A stretch of 49,235 nucleotides of DNA from a virus, in the IMG/VR virus record IMGVR_UViG_3300049057_000242, positions 1 to 49,235 of that record, one strand, 5' to 3'. Every line of letters begins with the position of its first letter. Positions within the stretch are counted from its first letter, which is position 1. The position numbers were made by a program, and so were the translations under genes. The notes beneath the pieces were generated by a model. The model was not told where the DNA came from, did no database searches, and worked only from the letters and a program-made list of their open reading frames with translations. This document shows, in pieces, positions 17,790 through 27,073 of this stretch.

Positions 17790-20700
17790 ATGGAACCAAA
17801 TTTCGAAAACCAAATTGTGAATACTCAAACCGGTGGCGAAACTCCGGTTGCAACAATAAATCCCCCAAAGAATCTCGGGAAGGTTGAAACTCCCGTTGTG
17901 GACAATCAGCAACAAAAAATTTCTACTACTCCATCTACCGTTCAGCCAATTCAACAACAACAGTCCGCTGCTGCTACACCCGAATCTGTTTCTTTTAAAA
18001 TTAATGAAGAAGTTGCCATTCCTCTTTACGAACAAGCAAAAAAATATGCTCAGGATGTACAGAAGGTAAATTTGAATTATGATAAATTCGTAGGAAAATT
18101 TCTTTCTTCTCCGGAAGCCGCCCAGGATTATTATAAGAAGTTGATCCATATTTCGAAAGATTACCCGCTTACAATTAACGTGGGCACGGTGGACCAATTC
18201 ATGCAAAAACTTAATTCGCCTTCACAAAAAGAAACGCAGTTGGCTTCCGTTGCCTCTGGACAGGAAGGTGTCGTTAACCAACAACAAGCCGATATCTCGA
18301 AATTGATATTACCACAGACTCCCGAAAAATCATTGGTGGGTGTGGATTTAAAAGATTTTATAAAACAGGAACCAACTGAAATTGAAAAATCAGAAAAGCC
18401 GCTTATAGAAAAATTGGCTCTTGAGATGAAGGAAGAGGATAAATCAAAAGTTCAAAAGGATATAGCGGTTCAGAAAAAATTGGATGAGCTGACTTTGAAA
18501 AATTGGGATCCAATTTCAGACTCTTCTTTCCCCGCGATGCCGAAAGAAAATCTGCCTCAGTTCGATTTAGACTTCAGTAAGGGGATGTTAAGTGTTGCCA
18601 AAGACAAAAAGGCGTGGGAATATGATATCGCAGCTGCTACACAGTTTACCGATGAGGATAAAGACAAGTACGGGTCGAATCCGATGTATAGTTTTACGAG
18701 GTTGGAAGATGTCATGACTCCCGCTTTCGATTGGGATGCTACACTTGAACCAGGTATGTCTTCCACCGAGTACTGGAATAAAGTGAACAATGAGATTGAA
18801 GATATTCCTTTATCAAAGGTTGATGCTTACGGAGGAATATCTGGCTTGCGCGCAATGCCTGTTTCGGCTCAAAAAATAATGAATGATTATTGGAAACATC
18901 AGGCAACCATGAATCCGGAAGAAACAAAGCTTTGGATGGACGTTGCTGATATCAATAAAGTAAAAACATTCCATGACGGTAAATATCCAGAAACAAAAGA
19001 TTCTTTTGGTGATCGTGTTTTCGGTGAGCTGCTGGATTTATTTACAGGCAATACACAGAAAAAAGATTACAATGCTACAATTGAAACGGCTAAAAAACAC
19101 AATGTCGTTGATCTTAGTCGTACCCTGATTGATATTGAAAATGCATTCGGTCACCAGAAAAAGGTGATACTCGGTGAATATTATAAAAATCTCAAATCCG
19201 GAATTGATACCAGGGAAGAAACTGAAAACGCTTTAAGTGCTTTGATGCAAACCTACAATAAGGTTTACGAAGTTAATCCTCGTTTGAATGAAAGAAAAAG
19301 GAAATTCGAAAAGATGGTTGTGGATCAGGAAAAGACACAGGAAAGAGCTGATATTAAAGAAAAACTGTATCGTGAGAAAAACCCATTTTTAGCTTCTGTT
19401 TATTATGATTTCGGAGGCGCTGGTTTTGAAGAAGGCGGAAAGGCCGTGATAAATGATTTTGCCAATACGGTGGATTTTATCACCCAATCGCCATCTGTTC
19501 TCACTTCAGAAATGAAGGATATCGCAAAACCGGACGTGATGCCGTCTTCTCTTCAAGGAAATATCTGGGATGATGATGGGTTCCACTTTGGGCGCTTAAT
19601 GAATCAATCTACCAATGTCGTTACTCAAATGGGAGGTCTTGTTATTGGATCCAAGGGATTCTCCGGATTGGGTACCGCAACAAAAGCGATAACGGGGATT
19701 AAAAAAGCAGAAGATGTTGTTCCTATGTTTACCGCTTCTTATATTCAGACGTACGATGATTATTATGTTTCCGCATTCAATGAGTTAAAATCGAATGGTT
19801 ATAGTGATCAGGCTGCGGAATTGATGGCTAATTCGTATGCAACCAGGGCAGCCGGCACTACATCGGTATTGGAAAATCTCGTTGGTCTTCCGTATATAAA
19901 TAAAGTAGGATCTAAAATAAAATCCGATTATTCCGCTCTTCTTAAAAGTGGCGATAATGGATTTATGGCAGCAGCCAAAGCTGTATCGAAAAATTTTAAG
20001 GATTTTGGTGCGGAAGTTTTAAAACAGGGTGGTGAAGAGTTGGTTCAGGAGGTCGGAGATAAAATAAATAACTCCATCTTCAATAAGGATGCGGGCATTA
20101 CGATGTTGGATGAAGACCTGACAGCCGAAGGTGTGAGGGACCTGTTGGCCGTTACAGGTGTTTCCACTTTATTGATGGGTGTTGGTACCGGTAATATTTA
20201 TAATTCCCCGCTCAATAAAAAAGCAGCTATATGGCAGGCCACACAAGATCCGGGAGGGTTTAATGAAACTGTTGATACGTGGGTGAAGGCGGGAAAACTT
20301 GACAAGGAACAAGCCACTTCAATGAAGTCTGCCGTTACTGAAGTTAAATCGGCTATGCTTGGACTTCCTTCTGCAAAAAAACTTAACGATAAACAAAAGC
20401 TGGATCTCGGCTTGTTGATTTATGAAAAGAAAAAAATAAAAGAAGAGGCTTCCGCGGGTTATGTGGATGAGGTTTTTAAAGAGCAGAAAGAAAAAGAAAT
20501 TGCAGGTAAAGTAGAAAAGCTGGATGCCAAAATCAAGGAAGTGTATAATCTTTCGCAAAAATCTCAATCGGTTAAAGATGAAATTGCAAAGATCAACAAG
20601 GATAAAGAAGAAGCGGAAAATTATACAGCCCAACAGCTGGCCGATGCCCGATCTCGTGTTTTAAAAAATGTTGAAGATTTGGAATCCGAACAGGATGTTT

Positions 20701-23700
20701 TGAATAAACAGTTCCAACCTACGGGCGAAAAACAAAAATTACCTGAACAAAGAGAACGGGCTGTTACGGAAAATCAACGTTACGATATCGAGGATGGCCA
20801 TCACAGATTCATAGCCTATGGTGAATCAGGGGTTAAGGAAATACCGGCTGTTGATGAAAAAGGAAATGACATTACTGTTCCTATCGAATCATTGCAGCCA
20901 ACCGAAAACCTCGAGGAAAAGGACCGAAAAGTAATTGACGATATAAAAACCTCCATTTCGAAGGGAGATAAAATTGAACCCATCGAAGTAAAAACACCAT
21001 CAAATGAAATCAAAAAGCAACAAGGGGTACAAACTCCTGGTAGCGGCAACGGGGAAACCATCGTCAAAGCCCAACCAGACAAAACCAAGACCGAGGTATC
21101 TGAGCAACGCGATGAAAAAGTAAAACCCGCCACCAAATATGAAAGGAGATTGGCGGATGCTAAAGATAAAATTGCAGATGTCAAAACTCCCCGTACCACT
21201 TTGCAGAATGCAATAAATAAATTGTTTGTTCGGGAATCCAAAACGGGAGTGGGGAATAAAAAAACCACTACATATGTTCCATGGAAAAATGATAAGGCAG
21301 GGGACGGCTTGTTGGGGGTAGTTAAAAAAGAAATGGGTATTGAATTCACCACCGCCGATACACCGCAGAAACTTTATAATGCCGCCATCAAACAAGGTAA
21401 AACGCCCCAACAGTTCATTGAAGCTGTCGATGTGGCTATGGGGAGAAAGATACAAGAAAAAGTTCAGGTTGAAAAAACCAAAACCGTAAAGGAAGAACCC
21501 GTTGTTGTCAAACAACAACCCCCAAGACAAGACGAATATGTCCGCAGTGCCAACGATGAAATTGTCAAACTGGAAAAAGAAAATTCCAAGATAAAAGAAT
21601 CTTCTGACGGGTTAAAGGAAAGGGCTTCAAAAGAAAAAAACACCACATATCAAAAGGCGTTAAAATCCATTGCTGAAGGCATTGCTAACCCGGATTTAAA
21701 AAGCGCAAAGGATTTGAAGATTGATGGGAAATCGTATGGTGCATGGCTACTTGATCAGATGAATGCAGGTAATATTACGAGGGAACAGATGGCGGAATTG
21801 AATAAAATATATTCCGACCAAAAAGACCATATAGGTAAAACGAATCAGAATGCCGATGCCATAAAGAACAAAAGGGAATGGATTAAAAAACGTCTTCAAG
21901 ATATTGCGGCTTTAAAATATATCGGAACCGACACGTTGAACATGGGGTTGTTTGCCGTTCCCGTCAATATGACCATCGCTGTTGCCAAAAGAATGGCCAA
22001 TACGATGTTGAAAGCCATGTCGGTTTATGACAAGGCAATAAATTATGACAAGGTGGGCAATGAGGTTATCCGGGACATGAAAGATACCAAATGGTATAAA
22101 AACCTTTCCTCCCCTGAAAAGAAGGCGATCAATAAATATTTGAACTCTAAAGATCCTTTCGATGCTGTTGTGTCGATCATTGATGATGTGGCCCGCAATA
22201 AACCCGAAATAATAAAAGGAGAAGAAGCTACGGGTAAACGTGTGGGCGAGATAAAAGGACAGCGAAAACAAGCTGCTGCTGAAGAATCAAAGATGGCCAC
22301 AGGTAAAAAGGTGCTTACTGAGAAAACGATAAAAGGCAAAAAGAAGGTTGTTTACGCAGAAGACAAAACCAAGGCAACCGAAACAGCCGCTAAAAATACC
22401 GCGAATAAATTAAGAGACAGGATCAAGACAAGATCAAAATCGGAATTCATTGCCTTGAACGATAAAAAGTCGTTGCAATTATTCCTGACGGTTGATCCGG
22501 ACGCTTTGATGCTTGCTGGTGGCGTGAATGCCATCAATGAATATAATGAATTCGCAAAAGGGGTATTGAGCCAAATAGCCAAGATGGGATTTGTTCCCGG
22601 CACCACTAAATTAAAAAACACCAAACGGGAAATCTCGAACGACCAGATATCGGAGTATGTAAAAAATGCCCAGGAAAAGGCATCCAGTTATGAATTTGAG
22701 AAATTCAAATCGGACAATAAGTCTTTAATCGATGCGATGCTTAAAATAAAGGCGATTGATGCTGATTTTACAAAAGAACAATTGAATGAGATAATCAATG
22801 ATTTTGGATTAATCGATAACGTAACTGAAAAAGTAAATGGCAGTATAGATCCAAACAAGTTGAAAGAAATGCAATTGGCCGTTTCGGATGATCTGTCCAG
22901 ATTAAATGAATCTATTGCGAATAAAGAATTTTCCGATTTGGAAAAAAGGAACCAGGATGTAATAAAAAATGTATCGAAGTTAAATCCATTAGACCTTACG
23001 GCTGCTGAAGCTTTAAAGGCAAATTATATAATCAATAATATAATTACCAATAAGGATATATCGGGTGTGGGGCATATTGAAGCCATTGCCATTGCCCAAC
23101 AGGCTTATGTGGAACTGAAAAAAATAATCGTTGACGGTAAAACGCTCCGCGATATAGAAGAAGGTGCTATTTCAAAAGGTGCACGCACAACCCCGGTACT
23201 GTTGGCTGCCATCGCATCGAATAACGATCTGGCTGCTGGTATTCGTGAAGCCTTAAAAATGCAGGAACTCGGTGCTTCTTATTCGGACATGTCGCAACAG
23301 GTGCAAAAGAACTGGAGTAAAAAGGTTCGGTTGATAACCAAACAATATGGACGGGACATTATCCGGAATCCTGAAAACAGAATTCGTCAAGGCATGTATG
23401 CTCTTATGTTGCAATGGACCGGGACTACTAACAAGGAACAACAAAACTGGTATGACGACAATAAGCAGTTGATCCTTGAGGATATTCAAACCAAGAAAAA
23501 CTCGAAACAGGAGGATTTGATTGAAGAGGCGAAAATTGAAGAGAAAATATTTAAATCAATATTTGAAAATTCCGCCACTATCGAAAGCGCAAAAAGAGCA
23601 ATGAATAAATACCCTGGCGATAAGGCTATGGTGGAATTAGCCCAGGATGTTTATTCAAAAAACATTACCGATTTCCAATGGACATCGAATGTTTATGGTA

Positions 23701-25532
23701 ATAATGATTTTGATCTTTGGAATGGATATACCCACCGTAAATGGAAGAGCAAGGATTCTACCGGCCAATTCGAACAGTTTGATAAAACGGTACAATCCAA
23801 TACGGATGTGGGTGCATTGGTTTGGAACAAACACGTAAACAGAAAAGAATCTACAGCCGCAAAACAAAGGTCTTCGGTTCGTCCTTCCGATACGCGAGTA
23901 TTGAATCTTGATTTTTATTATGTCCAGGACAGGGCGATCAATGAAGCGTATTACCAATCTTCAACTATTGGTACCCGTTATGCTATCCGTGAAATTTTCA
24001 AGAATAAAAACATTGAAGAAATCATCGGAAATAAAAGCATGGCTTCTTTGAGAGAACGGACACTGGACGCCATCAATCACCAAATGGGTGCTACGCAGCT
24101 GGAGGTGGATATGGTTAATAAGGTTGGCAAATTGATCAACTTTGTTATCCGCCACAAAACCGCAGGTGCATTAGGTGGTCCATCTGCCTTCTTCCAACAG
24201 AGCTTACCTGCCGTTATGGGGGTGCTGCTTCGTAATCCTGTAAGTGGATATAAAACATTCAAATACATAATGTATAATCCGGATGAGAACTTATTCATAA
24301 ACTCCAACCTGCGTTCGAGAAAGGCTGCCATTTATGAAGGTAACATTGAAAGTATGAAGAGTGTGAAAAATACTTCATACAAAAGGAATGCTTCAAAGTT
24401 ATTGGCCGGAATTGATGAGTTGCACAAATCGACCATTGAAAACATTGTTTTAAAGCCGCTACAGCTCGGGGATTATCACGCAGCTAAGGGGGCATGGATG
24501 ATGTATTATGAGAAAAAGTGGAGAAAAGACAATAAGGGAAAACCATTCAATTGGAATGAACAATACGAGAATCCGGACAAAAAGGCCAGTGCTTATGCGG
24601 ATCAGATGATTGAGACGACCATGAACGTTAACGATATGAGCAATGCGGGAAAATATTTCAGAAGCCAGGGTTTAAAATCGAAGGTGATAAAAACTATTTT
24701 CTCACCTTTTGCTTCTTTTGCCGTCAATCAAGATTACAGAATAATTAATGCGTTCCGGAACATGATTTCTTTATCACCTAAGAAAGTAGCTGAAGGATCG
24801 CTCGAATTTGCTTCTGTTGTATCAGAACAAATGACATTCCAGTATGTGAGGGCTGCTGTTGGACTGGCGACTGTGTGGACAACCGTTTGGGCCGCCATGT
24901 CATTCGGGGCCGATGACGATGAAGTAAAAGAAATCAAGGACAAGAGATTAAGGGATATATTTACAAAAGAGGAAATGAATCGTATATTGATGAATGTTTC
25001 GTTCGATATCCTTCCCACAGCTGTCATTGCTTCTCCTTATGGAATGAATGCAATGGAGTCCACTTCTAAATATTATTTGAACGAATTCTTTAAGGAGAAT
25101 CTCGGAGATGATTATAAAAATGTTTTCACGATGCCAAGCATCGCATTATATCCGGATCCAAATTTCGAGGTATCTACCGAAACCGCATACAGGCTGAACG
25201 CGTTTGGAATGCTCGGTGAATTCACCAACGACATGATAAGACTTGGAAAGAAGGGGAATGTTTTATTGGGTACCGGTTACGTAGATTCCAAAGGAAATAA
25301 AAAGCAGCTTTCTGCATACCAAAAGAATGTTTTGTGGGGATCCATCGTAAAAGATATGGTGGGGTTGGGAACTGGATTAACGTTTAAAGAATGGAATAAT
25401 GTCATGAAATATAACGAAATCAACATTAAAAACAAGCTCAGAAAAACAGGTAAGGGCAAGCGCTCTAAGTCGGAAGGGCTTGATTTGGGATTAGATATGA
25501 ACATGGATATGAACATGGACATTTCATTTTAA
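17790..25532 (+). CDS. Giant ejected polyvalent-type protein with ParB-like motifs (2580 aa)
   Basis: The longest gene in the window and third of the gp14-gp15-gp16-like trio, so probably packaged in the head and injected with the DNA. Residues 1-560: Gln/Thr/Pro-rich start, then helical. Residues 600-800: Gly/Ala-rich hydrophobic segment with EELVQEVGD (about 752) and a membrane-like stretch near 780-795. Residues 860-980: coiled coil. Residues 1002-1022: DGHHR box of ParB/sulfiredoxin-type nucleases, followed at 1031-1067 by the element that normally precedes it (PIESLQPTE ... EPIEV). Residues 1060-1300: linkers with Lys/Glu repeats. Residues 1370-2300: helical domains of the kind seen in large polyvalent phage proteins. 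A second membrane-like segment lies near 2355-2373. No DxDGD motif is present, so it is not the crAss-like virion RNA polymerase. The enzyme role is unproven. Confidence 0.8.
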   Translation: MEPNFENQIVNTQTGGETPVATINPPKNLGKVETPVVDNQQQKISTTPSTVQPIQQQQSAAATPESVSFKINEEVAIPLYEQAKKYAQDVQKVNLNYDKFVGKFLSSPEAAQDYYKKLIHISKDYPLTINVGTVDQFMQKLNSPSQKETQLASVASGQEGVVNQQQADISKLILPQTPEKSLVGVDLKDFIKQEPTEIEKSEKPLIEKLALEMKEEDKSKVQKDIAVQKKLDELTLKNWDPISDSSFPAMPKENLPQFDLDFSKGMLSVAKDKKAWEYDIAAATQFTDEDKDKYGSNPMYSFTRLEDVMTPAFDWDATLEPGMSSTEYWNKVNNEIEDIPLSKVDAYGGISGLRAMPVSAQKIMNDYWKHQATMNPEETKLWMDVADINKVKTFHDGKYPETKDSFGDRVFGELLDLFTGNTQKKDYNATIETAKKHNVVDLSRTLIDIENAFGHQKKVILGEYYKNLKSGIDTREETENALSALMQTYNKVYEVNPRLNERKRKFEKMVVDQEKTQERADIKEKLYREKNPFLASVYYDFGGAGFEEGGKAVINDFANTVDFITQSPSVLTSEMKDIAKPDVMPSSLQGNIWDDDGFHFGRLMNQSTNVVTQMGGLVIGSKGFSGLGTATKAITGIKKAEDVVPMFTASYIQTYDDYYVSAFNELKSNGYSDQAAELMANSYATRAAGTTSVLENLVGLPYINKVGSKIKSDYSALLKSGDNGFMAAAKAVSKNFKDFGAEVLKQGGEELVQEVGDKINNSIFNKDAGITMLDEDLTAEGVRDLLAVTGVSTLLMGVGTGNIYNSPLNKKAAIWQATQDPGGFNETVDTWVKAGKLDKEQATSMKSAVTEVKSAMLGLPSAKKLNDKQKLDLGLLIYEKKKIKEEASAGYVDEVFKEQKEKEIAGKVEKLDAKIKEVYNLSQKSQSVKDEIAKINKDKEEAENYTAQQLADARSRVLKNVEDLESEQDVLNKQFQPTGEKQKLPEQRERAVTENQRYDIEDGHHRFIAYGESGVKEIPAVDEKGNDITVPIESLQPTENLEEKDRKVIDDIKTSISKGDKIEPIEVKTPSNEIKKQQGVQTPGSGNGETIVKAQPDKTKTEVSEQRDEKVKPATKYERRLADAKDKIADVKTPRTTLQNAINKLFVRESKTGVGNKKTTTYVPWKNDKAGDGLLGVVKKEMGIEFTTADTPQKLYNAAIKQGKTPQQFIEAVDVAMGRKIQEKVQVEKTKTVKEEPVVVKQQPPRQDEYVRSANDEIVKLEKENSKIKESSDGLKERASKEKNTTYQKALKSIAEGIANPDLKSAKDLKIDGKSYGAWLLDQMNAGNITREQMAELNKIYSDQKDHIGKTNQNADAIKNKREWIKKRLQDIAALKYIGTDTLNMGLFAVPVNMTIAVAKRMANTMLKAMSVYDKAINYDKVGNEVIRDMKDTKWYKNLSSPEKKAINKYLNSKDPFDAVVSIIDDVARNKPEIIKGEEATGKRVGEIKGQRKQAAAEESKMATGKKVLTEKTIKGKKKVVYAEDKTKATETAAKNTANKLRDRIKTRSKSEFIALNDKKSLQLFLTVDPDALMLAGGVNAINEYNEFAKGVLSQIAKMGFVPGTTKLKNTKREISNDQISEYVKNAQEKASSYEFEKFKSDNKSLIDAMLKIKAIDADFTKEQLNEIINDFGLIDNVTEKVNGSIDPNKLKEMQLAVSDDLSRLNESIANKEFSDLEKRNQDVIKNVSKLNPLDLTAAEALKANYIINNIITNKDISGVGHIEAIAIAQQAYVELKKIIVDGKTLRDIEEGAISKGARTTPVLLAAIASNNDLAAGIREALKMQELGASYSDMSQQVQKNWSKKVRLITKQYGRDIIRNPENRIRQGMYALMLQWTGTTNKEQQNWYDDNKQLILEDIQTKKNSKQEDLIEEAKIEEKIFKSIFENSATIESAKRAMNKYPGDKAMVELAQDVYSKNITDFQWTSNVYGNNDFDLWNGYTHRKWKSKDSTGQFEQFDKTVQSNTDVGALVWNKHVNRKESTAAKQRSSVRPSDTRVLNLDFYYVQDRAINEAYYQSSTIGTRYAIREIFKNKNIEEIIGNKSMASLRERTLDAINHQMGATQLEVDMVNKVGKLINFVIRHKTAGALGGPSAFFQQSLPAVMGVLLRNPVSGYKTFKYIMYNPDENLFINSNLRSRKAAIYEGNIESMKSVKNTSYKRNASKLLAGIDELHKSTIENIVLKPLQLGDYHAAKGAWMMYYEKKWRKDNKGKPFNWNEQYENPDKKASAYADQMIETTMNVNDMSNAGKYFRSQGLKSKVIKTIFSPFASFAVNQDYRIINAFRNMISLSPKKVAEGSLEFASVVSEQMTFQYVRAAVGLATVWTTVWAAMSFGADDDEVKEIKDKRLRDIFTKEEMNRILMNVSFDILPTAVIASPYGMNAMESTSKYYLNEFFKENLGDDYKNVFTMPSIALYPDPNFEVSTETAYRLNAFGMLGEFTNDMIRLGKKGNVLLGTGYVDSKGNKKQLSAYQKNVLWGSIVKDMVGLGTGLTFKEWNNVMKYNEINIKNKLRKTGKGKRSKSEGLDLGLDMNMDMNMDISF
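25494..25517 (+). repeat. Two tandem 12-bp units at the 3' end of the giant gene
   Basis: GATATGAACATG occurs twice in a row, in frame, and a third partial unit starts at 25518. It encodes the repeat DMNM near the very C-terminus of the 2580-aa protein. Slippage at such a repeat could change tail length without breaking the frame. Confidence 0.8.
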
Positions 25533-25567
25533 TTTAAGAAGAGCGGATAAAGTAAGAGAAAAAAAAT

Positions 25568-25575
25568 TATATTTG
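25568..25575 (+). promoter_or_regulatory. Bacteroidota-type -7 box (TATATTTG) before the tail appendage block
   Basis: Identical to the box at 6464-6471 and likewise very close to its ATG (4 bases, start codon 25580). It lies in a 47-base gap, one of the larger gaps on this strand. No clear -33 element. Probably starts transcription of the tail appendage genes on a leaderless or nearly leaderless mRNA. Confidence 0.55.
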
Positions 25576-25579
25576 CGAT

Positions 25580-26827
25580 ATGGCATTTCAAGCTAACATA
25601 CTCGGATTACAGAGTAACCTCCCCGCAGGTTGTACCTTGGCAGGTATTGATAACACGAATTACGACTTAAATCCTACCCCCCGTTTTAGCCGGTCAAAAT
25701 TCAATAATACTTTCATTTTTATTATCCGGCCCGATTTGTCGGAATATATTTTTGGAAGTTCTGCTTTAAATGCTTTCGATGAGGCTATGGATAGCCCTGC
25801 TGATGTTACGGGTCCACAACAGATAACCTATAACTTCCTGCCCACCGATGTAAATGGCGTTTACACAATTGAATTGGTTACCCTTCCAACTTACGATGCT
25901 TTGGAAAGTTATGAACCAAATGAATTTGTAGTTTTTAATGGCCAGATATGGAAGAACACGCTTGTAACCAACCCATTATCACCATCAGTTCCAAACGGAT
26001 GGACACTGGAGGTTATGGCCAGTTTAAGGTCGACCTCATATACCGTTACCTCTTTAGGCACTGTTACAATTGATTGCCTTCAATCATCTTATTATCAGAC
26101 ATCAATGTATGATGTTGCTACGGATCAAGAGCTTATTGACGTAACAGCTTCGTGCAGCGCTATCGATTTTACCGATAATTCAAATTGGTCAGAAAATAGT
26201 GAAGAGGGGCATGCGTTATCGGATTTTTCCAATTACCGAAGAATAACCTTAACTCGTCCCGATACAGGAACGTATGTGTATTTTACCGTAGCCGGTACCG
26301 GAATTGATGAAGTTATTGCCGCTGCGGCCAGCGGGAACCAAGATTTTACATATCCATTTTTATCTACCGATATTGATGGAAGATACCAGGTTAAGATATG
26401 TGAATATCCGACATGGGGTGATGGATATAATTATTCCGCAGATCGTTTTACTGTTGTGTATTATGATGGGGTTCTTTATAAAGCCATACAGAATAACGTA
26501 GGTTCTCAGCCGGACATTACACCTTCCGATTGGGCGGTTTATGCTCCAACGGCTGAAGAGGAAGAAATAACAAGGTATTGTTATACCGCAAATATTGCTG
26601 TTCTGTGCATCGGGTTAAACAAATGCATGGAAGAAAAGAATCATCAGGCGATATGCGGGATTCAAAAAGATTTTTGTAATAAAGACATTCTTTGTAAGAA
26701 TCCTGATTTTTTAGATTATACGATACTTCGCACTCTTCGTGACGGGGTTGAATATTCGATGAATAGACAGATGTGGAATGAAGTGGATGCAGAATTTAAT
26801 TTAATGCGATTAATTTGTAATTGTTAA
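25580..26827 (+). CDS. Tail appendage protein with two carbohydrate-binding-like repeats
   Basis: 415 aa with an internal tandem duplication. Residues about 85-153 and 258-325 align by eye: both begin TY.FL.TD..G.Y and continue to a Y....F.V...G..(W/Y)K segment that ends in a Trp 16-20 residues later. The second half of each unit resembles the chitin-binding CBM5/12 pattern (aromatic, VVY.G.LYKA, then PS.W). This suggests binding of a cell-surface glycan. The C-terminal 90 residues hold a dense set of Cys residues, ending in CNC. Expressed from the box at 25568. Probably a tail hub or fibre-base protein; the precise role is unknown. Confidence 0.75.
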   Translation: MAFQANILGLQSNLPAGCTLAGIDNTNYDLNPTPRFSRSKFNNTFIFIIRPDLSEYIFGSSALNAFDEAMDSPADVTGPQQITYNFLPTDVNGVYTIELVTLPTYDALESYEPNEFVVFNGQIWKNTLVTNPLSPSVPNGWTLEVMASLRSTSYTVTSLGTVTIDCLQSSYYQTSMYDVATDQELIDVTASCSAIDFTDNSNWSENSEEGHALSDFSNYRRITLTRPDTGTYVYFTVAGTGIDEVIAAAASGNQDFTYPFLSTDIDGRYQVKICEYPTWGDGYNYSADRFTVVYYDGVLYKAIQNNVGSQPDITPSDWAVYAPTAEEEEITRYCYTANIAVLCIGLNKCMEEKNHQAICGIQKDFCNKDILCKNPDFLDYTILRTLRDGVEYSMNRQMWNEVDAEFNLMRLICNC

Positions 26828-26833
26828 GTCATC

Positions 26834-27073
26834 ATGGCAACAAACGCACAAAGGATCAGTTTAGCTCAATCAAAATTAGGATCGGACATTGCTTCGATGG
26901 CTAAGGCTGAGTTATTCGGTTTAAAACCTTGTCGCGTATCATGGTCAAATATTTTGGCAAGACAGTCGATAATTGATGTTTATAATTGCTCGGGGTTTCA
27001 ATATCTGAGTAATGATCAATCGGCTTGTCTTCTGGGAAAAATGACTGAAGACTTAACTACAAATTGTTGCTAA
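26834..27073 (+). CDS. Small Cys-containing tail-region protein (79 aa)
   Basis: No family recognised. Six bases after the previous gene and directly abutting the next (stop codon next to ATG). The first half is helical (SLAQSKLGSDIASMAKAELF); the second half has Cys at 33, 51 and 64 and a C-terminal Cys pair. It lies between two proteins whose facing ends are also Cys-rich, which hints at a shared disulfide or metal-linked assembly. Confidence 0.7.
   Translation: MATNAQRISLAQSKLGSDIASMAKAELFGLKPCRVSWSNILARQSIIDVYNCSGFQYLSNDQSACLLGKMTEDLTTNCC

Noticed and set aside
20816-21530. Two long minus-strand open frames (178 and 176 aa) inside the giant gene
   Set aside because: They overlap each other, have no start context, and their Ser/Phe/Leu-rich products mirror Lys/Glu/Pro codons of the gene on the plus strand.
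17790-25532. Virion RNA polymerase as in crAss-like phages
   Set aside because: No DxDGD or similar double-psi barrel motif was seen in the 2580-aa, 1661-aa or 842-aa proteins.
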